The notes under the pieces were generated by a model. That model was not told the origin of the DNA and made no database searches. It saw only the letters and a program-made list of their open reading frames with translations. Position numbers and translations under genes: made by a program. 64,000 bases of DNA. Source: Myxococcales bacterium. GTDB taxonomy: Bacteria > Myxococcota_A > Polyangia > Fen-1088. Where the stretch lies: positions 1-64,000 of the forward strand of contig PLNW01000073.1 in the NCBI GenBank assembly GCA_003142855.1, written 5' to 3'. Below, in pieces: positions 40,911 through 47,280 of the stretch (position 1 is the stretch's first letter; every line of letters begins with the position of its first letter).

Positions 40911-41002
40911 GATAGCTCTCCTGCCGACGGGGATTTGACCGCTTTCTCGCGCACGCGTCAAGGCGCTCCGCACTGACTGCTCCGCACTGACCCTGTGCGT
41001 GT

Positions 41003-41032
41003 TTGACACGTGCCGACCGTCGCGCCTATACG
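41003..41032 (+). promoter_or_regulatory. Sigma-70-type promoter for the first TPR/lipoprotein module
   Basis: TTGACA (41003-41008) and TATACG (41027-41032) are separated by 18 nt, about 44 nt upstream of the ATG. A TTGACA box occurs at the equivalent place in the second module. Confidence 0.55.
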
Positions 41033-41075
41033 TGTGGCGGTGGCGACCATAAGTACTCACGATGCCCTGAGGACG

Positions 41076-41912
41076 ATGGCAACTGGCCTGCGCAGTTCGC
41101 ACGCGGCGGTCACGGCCTGTGTGTTGCTGCTGGCGATTGCGCCAGCGCGTGCGCAACCTGCGGATCCGCGGGAAATCCAAGTGCGCGCCGATTGTTCAGC
41201 TGGCCGGGTCCAGGCCGGCGTGGACTTGCTGGCCCAGATGTTCGCCGAGAGCAACGACGCAACCTACATCTACAACCAGGGCCGGTGCTACGAACAGAAT
41301 GGCAAGTTTGAAGAGGCCGTCCTGCGCTTCCGTGAGTTCCTGCGCAAGGCCAAGAATCTGTCGGCTGAGGAGAAGGCTGAGGTGAATGGACACATCAATG
41401 ACTGCCAGGCCGAATTGAACAAGCGCCTGGCGTCCCCGCCGTCCCCGCCATCACCCAGGATCCAGCCCGTACCCATCGAGCCGGTGGCGCCTGCCAAGCC
41501 CGAGGTGGCTGTCCTCCCAAAGCCGGGCGCCGATGTCGTGACCACGCTGGACCACCCATCTGGGGACGGCGGGGGCGCGGGGCTGCGAACCGCCGGTATC
41601 GTGGCGGGCTCCATGGGAGCTGCGTTCGTGGTCGCTGGCGTAATCTTCAGCATCGAGACCCGGAGCATCGCCAACCAGGTTTCGTCTGATGACGCCCGCA
41701 ACACATACGATCGAAATAAGGACGATCTCGGCAAGCTCTGTGCGACGCTGCAGTGGGTGGGCTATGGCGTGGGCGCGGCTGCGCTCGCGACCGGCGGGTT
41801 GCTCTACTACGTCGGGTACCAGGCGGCCCCGGCACCAGCCTCCGATTCCGTGAGCCTGCTTCCTGTGCTGTTGCCGGGCGTAACTGGCGCTGTCTTGCAG
41901 GGGAGGTTCTGA
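41076..41912 (+). CDS. Exported TPR-like protein with two membrane spans, module copy 1
   Basis: A 278-residue protein from ATG 41076. A signal peptide (about 1-27, ending ARA) is followed by a helical repeat domain (about 30-120: VDLLAQMFAES, YIYNQGRCYEQNGKFEEAVLRFREFL) of the TPR type. After a Pro-rich linker come two membrane spans (LRTAGIVAGSMGAAFVVAGVIF, about 180-205, and VGYGVGAAALATGGLLYYVGY, about 235-257). It is clearly paralogous to the gene at 44170, both in the repeats and the spans. It is 3 nt upstream of its partner lipoprotein. Proteins of this layout accompany kinases and lipoproteins in Myxococcota, but have no assigned function. Confidence 0.8.
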   Translation: MATGLRSSHAAVTACVLLLAIAPARAQPADPREIQVRADCSAGRVQAGVDLLAQMFAESNDATYIYNQGRCYEQNGKFEEAVLRFREFLRKAKNLSAEEKAEVNGHINDCQAELNKRLASPPSPPSPRIQPVPIEPVAPAKPEVAVLPKPGADVVTTLDHPSGDGGGAGLRTAGIVAGSMGAAFVVAGVIFSIETRSIANQVSSDDARNTYDRNKDDLGKLCATLQWVGYGVGAAALATGGLLYYVGYQAAPAPASDSVSLLPVLLPGVTGAVLQGRF

Positions 41913-41915
41913 GCC

Positions 41916-42824
41916 ATGCCCTGCCGAAATGCCCTTCCGGTCGCGTTGGCACTCTTGCTGACTGGCTTTGCTGCCTGCACGTACAACCCCAGTGTCCATC
42001 CCGACAAGCTGAAATGCCGAGACAACAATGGCTGTCCCTCGGGATACCAGTGCGTGGTGGGCGCGGTTGGCAACGTGCTTGGCTTCTGTTGCAACAAGCC
42101 CGACGCAGCCGCGTGCTTTGGGCCGCCCGGCTCTGCACCGGATGCCAGGCCCATGGACGCCCTGGCAGATAGCAGTAGCGTCGGTCCTGATGGCAGCAGC
42201 CCGCAGGACCTGAGTAGCGGACTCGACCTCTGGCAAGCACTCGACCTTGGCGTCACTGATAGTACCGGGACGCAAGCCCCTGACTCCATCTTGCCGGGCT
42301 TCGATGTGGCTTCTGATCTGGCAGGCGTGACGCCCGCGGACGCGGTGGCAGATGCTATCGTCAGCGGCGATGCCATCAGCCCGCCGGATCTGAGCAACGC
42401 AAGCGAGGTCGGGCAGGCACCTGACCTCAACGTCACTGACAGTATGGGGACACCAACCCCTGACTTGATCCCGCCACGCTTCGATGTGTTGCCGAGCTTC
42501 GACGTGGACCGCCGCGACACCATCCCCCTTGATGTGGTATCCGACGGTGACAGCGGCGGATTGGGAAGAGCCGACGTTGCGCTCACCTGCGTCCAGCAGA
42601 TCAAGAACAACAACTACTCTTGGGGGGCAGTCGCATGCAGCCAGTGCGTGGAAAACTCCACACCTATGGAAGCCGCTTGCAAGAGCATGATTGATTGCCT
42701 CGCTAACAAGAGCTGGCCCTGCTCGGGCACTTGCTGGACGGACTGCTCCAACTCGATTGCGGCCGATGCTTTTGTGAATGCTTGCGCATCGACCCTCACG
42801 AACGCTGCGTGCCCGCACGACTAG
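41916..42824 (+). CDS. Modular lipoprotein with Cys-rich cargo, module copy 1
   Basis: A 302-residue lipoprotein (lipobox FAAC, Cys 21). Just after the anchor comes a Cys-rich module CRDNNGCPSGYQC, then GFCCNKPDAAAC (about 34-66), shared with the protein at 45037. A long Asp/Ser/Pro-rich, probably flexible linker with repeated PDLS/DSTGT-like phrases spans about 75-225. The C-terminal domain (about 225-302) contains ten or more Cys (VACSQCVENS, WPCSGTCWTDC) and looks disulfide-bonded. It would be displayed on the outer membrane. No enzyme domain is recognised, unlike the paralogue. Confidence 0.75.
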   Translation: MPCRNALPVALALLLTGFAACTYNPSVHPDKLKCRDNNGCPSGYQCVVGAVGNVLGFCCNKPDAAACFGPPGSAPDARPMDALADSSSVGPDGSSPQDLSSGLDLWQALDLGVTDSTGTQAPDSILPGFDVASDLAGVTPADAVADAIVSGDAISPPDLSNASEVGQAPDLNVTDSMGTPTPDLIPPRFDVLPSFDVDRRDTIPLDVVSDGDSGGLGRADVALTCVQQIKNNNYSWGAVACSQCVENSTPMEAACKSMIDCLANKSWPCSGTCWTDCSNSIAADAFVNACASTLTNAACPHD

Positions 42825-42849
42825 GCTCAGACGAAAAGGCGAGCCACGC

Positions 42850-43242
42850 TCAGGGTCGAAAGACGACCAGATCCAATTCCTTGATGGGGCGGAAGTGCTT
42901 GGCGTTCGCGCTCATCAGGGGGAGGGCATTCTCGACCGCAGTGGCTGCGGTGATGGCATCGCCGGCCCGCAGCCCGGCGGACAGGCCGTACTCCTCGACG
43001 TATACCAGGCTGCGATGGCCGATGTTCTCGGTGAGCGGAAGAACCGTGAAGCCCAACTCGGCCAAGAAACGCTTGATGATGCGCAAGTCGTCCTTGTCGC
43101 GTGCTCCCTGCACAAGCTCCATCAGAGACTGCACGGACACCAGCCGTCGGGTGGCGTTGTCGATGGCCAGCGCTGCCCGGCGCAAGCCCCTCTGCGCGTA
43201 GATGAGAACGTCGGTGTCAAAGAGCACGGTATCGGCCCCCAC
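42850..43242 (-). CDS. vapC: VapC-type PIN toxin
   Basis: A 130-residue PIN-domain ribonuclease from GTG 43242, with GGAGG 6 nt upstream. The active-site Asp is in FDTDVLIYA, with Glu in LMELVQGARD, and Asp in GDAITAATAV; the last strand is LPLMSANAKHF. It should cleave RNA, probably tRNA or rRNA, when released from its antitoxin. Its start lies inside the end of the Phd gene (26-nt overlap), so the two are translationally coupled. It is flanked by the paired membrane/lipoprotein modules rather than by phage genes. Confidence 0.88.
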   Translation of the reverse strand: MGADTVLFDTDVLIYAQRGLRRAALAIDNATRRLVSVQSLMELVQGARDKDDLRIIKRFLAELGFTVLPLTENIGHRSLVYVEEYGLSAGLRAGDAITAATAVENALPLMSANAKHFRPIKELDLVVFRP

Positions 43243-43456
43243 GCAGAGCCTCCATGATTTCATTCACCGGCCGCTTGTCCCGCCTGCGCATGCCAAAAAA
43301 CGACGTGTCCGAAACCTTGCGCAGGGCCTGGGAGGACGCAGGGACGATCGTGCCCTTGAGCTTGCCGTGGTACAGGACCGACACGGACTCGCGCCGTTCA
43401 AGCGCCGCAAGAACCTGCTTGGTTCGGTAACGAAGGTCGACGATCGAGGCGTTCAT
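43217..43456 (-). CDS. phd: Phd/YefM-type antitoxin
   Basis: A 79-residue antitoxin. The N-terminal region (MNASIVDLRYRTKQVLAALERRESVSVLYHGKLKG) has the Phd/YefM fold pattern, with the conserved Tyr/Arg start and a VxVxxxG strand; the C-terminal basic/acidic tail (NEIMEALRGGRYRAL) would embrace the toxin. It binds DNA as a dimer and represses its own operon. A palindrome at 43471-43489 immediately upstream is the likely operator. Confidence 0.8.
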   Translation of the reverse strand: MNASIVDLRYRTKQVLAALERRESVSVLYHGKLKGTIVPASSQALRKVSDTSFFGMRRRDKRPVNEIMEALRGGRYRAL

Positions 43457-43470
43457 GAGCCACCGTAATC

Positions 43471-43489
43471 TGTCTATCTACTATAGACA
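43471..43489. promoter_or_regulatory. Operator palindrome of the phd-vapC operon
   Basis: TGTCTAT, 5 nt, ATAGACA: perfect 7-bp arms, 14 nt upstream of the phd ATG. On the minus strand it contains TATAGT, a -10-like box, so a dimer bound here would block transcription. This fits Phd autoregulation. Confidence 0.7.
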
Positions 43490-43550
43490 TTAAATGTGTG
43501 GCAGTCCAGACTCTCGGCTGGCTGGAGGCCTGGGCAATCTCCGGCACGGT

Positions 43551-43730
43551 TCAACCGGCACCCAGCGATTTCAGGATCTTGATGGCCAGAGGTTCCTTGA
43601 TCTCAGGATGCCTGGGCACGGCCTCGACGACGCCCGTGCGCGGATTGGTCCACAGTGAATGCGAGCCGCCTTCGCGTTTCAGAATGCAGCCGGCCACACG
43701 AAGGCGCTTTTCGAGTTCGCGCCGTTTCAT
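43551..43730 (-). CDS. hicA: HicA-type toxin
   Basis: A 59-residue protein from ATG 43730, overlapping the hicB stop as ATGA. It has the HicA pattern: MKRRELEKRLRVAGC, with the active-site His in GGSHSLW, then VPRHPEIKEPLAIKILKSL. HicA binds and cleaves mRNA through a dsRBD-like fold. Its catalytic His is conserved, so it looks functional. The order is antitoxin-toxin (hicB first), the reverse of the commoner hicAB order. Confidence 0.85.
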   Translation of the reverse strand: MKRRELEKRLRVAGCILKREGGSHSLWTNPRTGVVEAVPRHPEIKEPLAIKILKSLGAG

Positions 43731-43945
43731 CCGACGGCGACGACCGATTGGATTGCGTCCGCGGGCAGTCCGCGTTTGATGTCTTCCAGCCGATCTTGGA
43801 AGATCAACTGGATCGCCTCGCGCAGGCTAGACTTGGCGTCCTCGACGGTTTCCCCCTGGCCGTTGGCGCCTGGAACCTCGGGGCAGATGGCCCAGTAGCC
43901 GCCCTCGGGCGCAGATTCGATGATGGCTGTGAACTCGCCCTTCAT
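43727..43945 (-). CDS. hicB: HicB-type antitoxin
   Basis: A 72-residue protein that keeps the HicB partial RNase-H-like fold: FTAIIESAPEGGYWAICPEVPGANGQGET, then EDAKSSLREAIQLIF. The C-terminal DNA-binding helix-turn-helix found in longer HicB proteins is not present, so autoregulation would need another mechanism. It is coupled to hicA by a 4-nt overlap. Confidence 0.85.
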   Translation of the reverse strand: MKGEFTAIIESAPEGGYWAICPEVPGANGQGETVEDAKSSLREAIQLIFQDRLEDIKRGLPADAIQSVVAVG

Positions 43946-44103
43946 GCTTCAACTCTGCGCCACGCCCGTTGTCCAGTCAAACTCGCGGGTTCGCTCCTGA
44001 CCGAATGCGTGAGATTGACGGCTCCGCGCAACGTCGAGCCCTGTCGACAAATGGCCGCCGCCTGAACTTCGACACCGGTCGGCTGGTCTGACCGCGTCCG
44101 TGG

Positions 44104-44132
44104 TTGACACGAAGGGATCGTCACGTTCAAAT
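44104..44132 (+). promoter_or_regulatory. Promoter-like sequence for the second TPR/lipoprotein module
   Basis: TTGACA (44104-44109), 17 nt, TCAAAT (44127-44132), 37 nt upstream of ATG 44170. The -10 matches only 4 of 6 consensus positions. Its position supports choosing ATG 44170 over earlier in-frame starts. Confidence 0.45.
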
Positions 44133-44169
44133 GCAACAGTCGAGCATGCATATTTGCGACACCGCCAAG

Positions 44170-45033
44170 ATGACGGCAAGCTGTCTGCGGCGCTGCTTGC
44201 ACGGGCTGCTCGCTGTAGGACTGTCCTGCGGGGTTCTGCTGGCTGGCGCCACGGCACGCGCGCAAGCGGTGGATCCGCGGGAGAGCCAATCACACAGCGA
44301 GTGTCTGGCCGGCCGATTTCAGGCCGGCGTGGATCTGCTGGCGCAGCTATTCGTCGAGACCGGGGACGTGAACTACATCTACAACCAGGGACGGTGCTAC
44401 GAGCAGAATGGCAAATTTGGCGAGGCCATCCTGCGGTTCCGTGAGTTTCTTCGAAAGTCCAAGGGTCTGTCGGCTGAGGAAAAGGCCGAGGTCAATGGCC
44501 ATATTGCCGAGTGCCAGGCCATGAAGGCCGAGCAGGGCACGTTACCAGGGGCGGCCGTGCCTGTGGCGCCTTCGGCCGAAGTCCCGCCCGCCACTCGCAC
44601 GACGATCACGCCGGCGCTTCCCGCGCCGACTGCTGCCCCGACTCCGGCCGGCGTTGTCGAGACCGCGTCAATCCCGCCATTTGCGGACAGCAGAGGCGCG
44701 GGGCTGCGAACTGCGGGAATCGTGACTGGCTCTGTGGGAGCTGCGTTCGTGGTTGCTGGCGTAATCTTCAGCATCGACACCCACAGCGTCTCCAGCGACG
44801 TTGCGTCCAATGCCGCCCACCGCAATTTCAGCAGAACCACCTACGACCGCGGCAAGTTGTTCGAGGAGCTGCAATGGGTGGGCTACGGCGTGGGAGCGGC
44901 TGCACTCGCGGCTGGCGGGGTGCTGTACTACCTCGGGTACCAAGCGGCCCACTCGTCCGCTTCCGATTCCGTGAGCCTGCTGCTCATGCCGTTTCCGGGC
45001 GGAACCGGCGCGGTAGTGCAAGGGAGTTTCTAG
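44170..45033 (+). CDS. Exported TPR-like protein with two membrane spans, module copy 2
   Basis: A 287-residue paralogue of the protein at 41076, with the same order: signal peptide (about 1-32), helical repeats (LAQLFVETGDVNYIYNQGRC, then REFLRKSKGLSAEEKAEV), Pro/Ala linker and two spans (LRTAGIVTGSVGAAFVVAGVIF and VGYGVGAAALAAGGVLYYLGY). The spans and repeats are more alike than the linkers, suggesting that the spans matter for function. ATG 44170 aligns with the start of copy 1. The stop is 3 nt before its lipoprotein partner. Confidence 0.8.
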   Translation: MTASCLRRCLHGLLAVGLSCGVLLAGATARAQAVDPRESQSHSECLAGRFQAGVDLLAQLFVETGDVNYIYNQGRCYEQNGKFGEAILRFREFLRKSKGLSAEEKAEVNGHIAECQAMKAEQGTLPGAAVPVAPSAEVPPATRTTITPALPAPTAAPTPAGVVETASIPPFADSRGAGLRTAGIVTGSVGAAFVVAGVIFSIDTHSVSSDVASNAAHRNFSRTTYDRGKLFEELQWVGYGVGAAALAAGGVLYYLGYQAAHSSASDSVSLLLMPFPGGTGAVVQGSF

Positions 45034-45036
45034 CCC

Positions 45037-47073
45037 GTGCAGCGTAGGAACACATTCTTGGCCGCGTCGGCACTCCTGCTGACTGCCACCTGCACGTTCA
45101 ATCCCAGGGTCGATCCCACCCAGCTGGATTGCAAAGACGACAATGGCTGTCCGTCGGGATACCGGTGCGTTGGCGTGGTTGGCAACAACCCCGGCTTCTG
45201 CTGCAACAGACCCGACGCAGCCGCGTGCTACGCGCCGGCTGATGGTGCTGCGCTGGATGTCAGGCCCACGGACGCGCCAGCAGCCAGTCCCGATGGCAGC
45301 AACCCGCAGGATCTGAGCAGCGCAAGCGAAGTCAGGCAGGCACCTGACGTCAACACCGCTGATCGCCCTGGGACGCAAGTTCCTGACTCCAGCGCGCCAG
45401 GCTTGGATGCCATCTCTGATCTTGCCGGCACCGGCGGTACGATGGGCACAGGCGACGCCGGCAGCACCGACGCGCCGGTCGCAACCGGCGGCGTGGATGC
45501 CGCGGACGCGCCGGCCTCCACTGGGGGAACAGGGGCTGGCGGCACCGGAGGCACCGCGACCGGAGTGGGCGGGACCACGACCGTAGGCGGGACCACGACC
45601 GTAGGCGGGACCACGACCGCGGGCGGGACTACGACCGCGGGCGGAACCACCAGCGCGGCTGGGAGCACGGGAACAAGCACGTGGGGAACGCCCGTGACTG
45701 GCGGTCCCACGGGCTCGGGGTTTGCGGCCACGGTGGCCGTCGACTCCGGCAACACCGTGGGCACGATCGGTCCCGATTTTGCCGGGTTCAGCTACGAAAA
45801 GACGCACATCATGAATGGCTCGCTCACTGGCACCAACACGAACATGATTGCGCTCTACAAGCTCCTCGGTTCTCCTATGATGCGGCTGGGAGCCAACGAC
45901 GTCGAGGTTTGCACCTGGGCTGGCCAAGGGACGGCACCTGCGCAGCCAAATGGGCAGCCATTCAACACAAAGGTCACGACCGGCGGAGTCGACCAGCTCT
46001 GCGGCTTTCTGGCCGCGGCGGGAAGCAAGGCCATCTATGGTGTCAACTTCCAGTCGAACGACGTGACTGCCTCCACAGCGGAGGCGACGTACGTCATGGG
46101 TAAGTGTCCGTCGAGCATCGTCGCAATCGAGATCGGCAGCGAGCCCGATAAGTTCGGGAGTTGGTCGGCCCAACAAACGCAGTACGAGAAGTTCGCGACC
46201 TCCATCCTCGCCATACAGGGCGCGCTGATCGCTGGCCCGGGTTGCACCACCGGATCTTACTCATCGTTCAGCGTTCCATTTGCCGACTCCGAGTCGGCAA
46301 AGTATGGCAGCAAGCTCACCCTTCTCACGCAGCACTCCTACGTTGCCGGAGCCGGTACCGCGTCCGCGACGGCGGCCAACCTCCAGACAGTAATTACCAA
46401 ACTCACGGACATCTTCACGACGATGCAGGGTGCAGCCACAAGGGACAACATTCCCAACGGCTACCGCATGGGGGAATGCAACACCTTCTCCGGCCACGGT
46501 CAGCAGGGCGTAAGCGATACGCTCATCGCGGGTCTCTGGGCAATCGACTACATGTTCGAGGTTGCCAGGCATGGTGGCAGCGGCGTCAATTTCCACGGCG
46601 GCGAGACTGGAATGGATGGAACGGTTCCTTTCTACTATGAGCCGATCAAGGAGTTGAATGGCGTCGTGGTGCAGGTACAGCCGGAATACTACGGCATGCT
46701 CCTCTTCGCCCAAGCCGGCACAGGCCCGATGGTTTCCACGACCGTCACCACCAGCGCCCAGTATTTCACCGCGTGGGCCATCAAGGCGAACGGATTCACA
46801 AGCGTGGTGCTCGACAACAAGGACGCAGCAAACGGCGTCAGCGCCACGGTGGATCTCGGAGCCGCGGTCAGTGGCGCGAGCGCGATCTATTTGCAGGGGA
46901 CGCCTGCCGGCTCACTGAGACCAGCGGCAGGGAACGTGACCTTTGCTGGCGCCCAGGTCACGGCGGCGGGCGGGTGGAATCGCAACCCACCCTACATTCA
47001 GACGACATCGGGGAATACCGTTTCAGTGTTCGTTCCCCCCGCGAGCGCAGCGGTCGTCCGCGTCTTCCAGTAG
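45037..47073 (+). CDS. Lipoprotein with GH79-like glycosidase domain, module copy 2
   Basis: A 678-residue protein from GTG 45037 (lipobox TATC, Cys about 19). The N-terminal Cys module (CKDDNGCPSGYRC, then GFCCNRPDAAAC) is that of the protein at 41916. A Gly/Thr/Asp linker contains five VGGTTT-type repeats (about 177-206). The C-terminal domain (about 228-678) resembles GH79 beta-glucuronidase/heparanase-like enzymes: acid/base region IEIGSEPDKFG and nucleophile region RMGECNTF, followed by GVSDTLIAGLWAIDY and GGSGVNFHGG. The Asn that usually precedes the acid/base Glu is Ser here, so activity needs testing. It would act on polysaccharide at the cell surface. Confidence 0.8.
   Translation: MQRRNTFLAASALLLTATCTFNPRVDPTQLDCKDDNGCPSGYRCVGVVGNNPGFCCNRPDAAACYAPADGAALDVRPTDAPAASPDGSNPQDLSSASEVRQAPDVNTADRPGTQVPDSSAPGLDAISDLAGTGGTMGTGDAGSTDAPVATGGVDAADAPASTGGTGAGGTGGTATGVGGTTTVGGTTTVGGTTTAGGTTTAGGTTSAAGSTGTSTWGTPVTGGPTGSGFAATVAVDSGNTVGTIGPDFAGFSYEKTHIMNGSLTGTNTNMIALYKLLGSPMMRLGANDVEVCTWAGQGTAPAQPNGQPFNTKVTTGGVDQLCGFLAAAGSKAIYGVNFQSNDVTASTAEATYVMGKCPSSIVAIEIGSEPDKFGSWSAQQTQYEKFATSILAIQGALIAGPGCTTGSYSSFSVPFADSESAKYGSKLTLLTQHSYVAGAGTASATAANLQTVITKLTDIFTTMQGAATRDNIPNGYRMGECNTFSGHGQQGVSDTLIAGLWAIDYMFEVARHGGSGVNFHGGETGMDGTVPFYYEPIKELNGVVVQVQPEYYGMLLFAQAGTGPMVSTTVTTSAQYFTAWAIKANGFTSVVLDNKDAANGVSATVDLGAAVSGASAIYLQGTPAGSLRPAAGNVTFAGAQVTAAGGWNRNPPYIQTTSGNTVSVFVPPASAAVVRVFQ
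45565..45654 (+). repeat. Five 18-bp tandem repeats in the lipoprotein linker
   Basis: Units GTAGGCGGGACCACGACC and close variants encode VGGTTT, VGGTTT, VGGTTT, AGGTTT and AGGTTS. They are 18 bp, so copy-number changes keep the reading frame and could vary linker length. Confidence 0.85.
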
Positions 47074-47091
47074 GCCGGCAGCTAGCTTGCC

Positions 47092-47187
47092 GTGCCTGGC
47101 CACAGACTTCGCGCGGTCTTGCATACGAACGTCCTCGTGGCCGGTGTCTTGCGGCCCGACGAGCCCACAAGGGCGACCGCAGGTCAT
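47092..47187 (+). pseudogene. Decayed PIN-toxin start
   Basis: The frame from GTG 47092 includes RAVLHTNVLVAGVLRPD, matching the opening of PIN-family toxins (xVLDTNVLVxxxL), with the catalytic Asp changed to His. Similarity ends near 47160 and the rest is unrelated. It is a remnant. The remainder of the 207-nt gap 47074-47280 holds only an imperfect hairpin (47170-47191). Confidence 0.45.
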
Positions 47188-47191
47188 CCCT
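47170..47191. terminator. Imperfect hairpin after the GH79-like gene
   Basis: AGGGCGACC / GGTCATCCCT forms an imperfect stem. It closely resembles the perfect hairpin at 50075-50095, suggesting a recurring intergenic element. No U-run. Confidence 0.35.
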
Positions 47192-47280
47192 ACGTCAAAA
47201 ATGCCGGTTGCTGCCTGTGCCCTTCCACCACTGTGTTCTCAGCCCCGTCAGCCTCGCCGCGCCACCGTCGCCTCGCCGCT

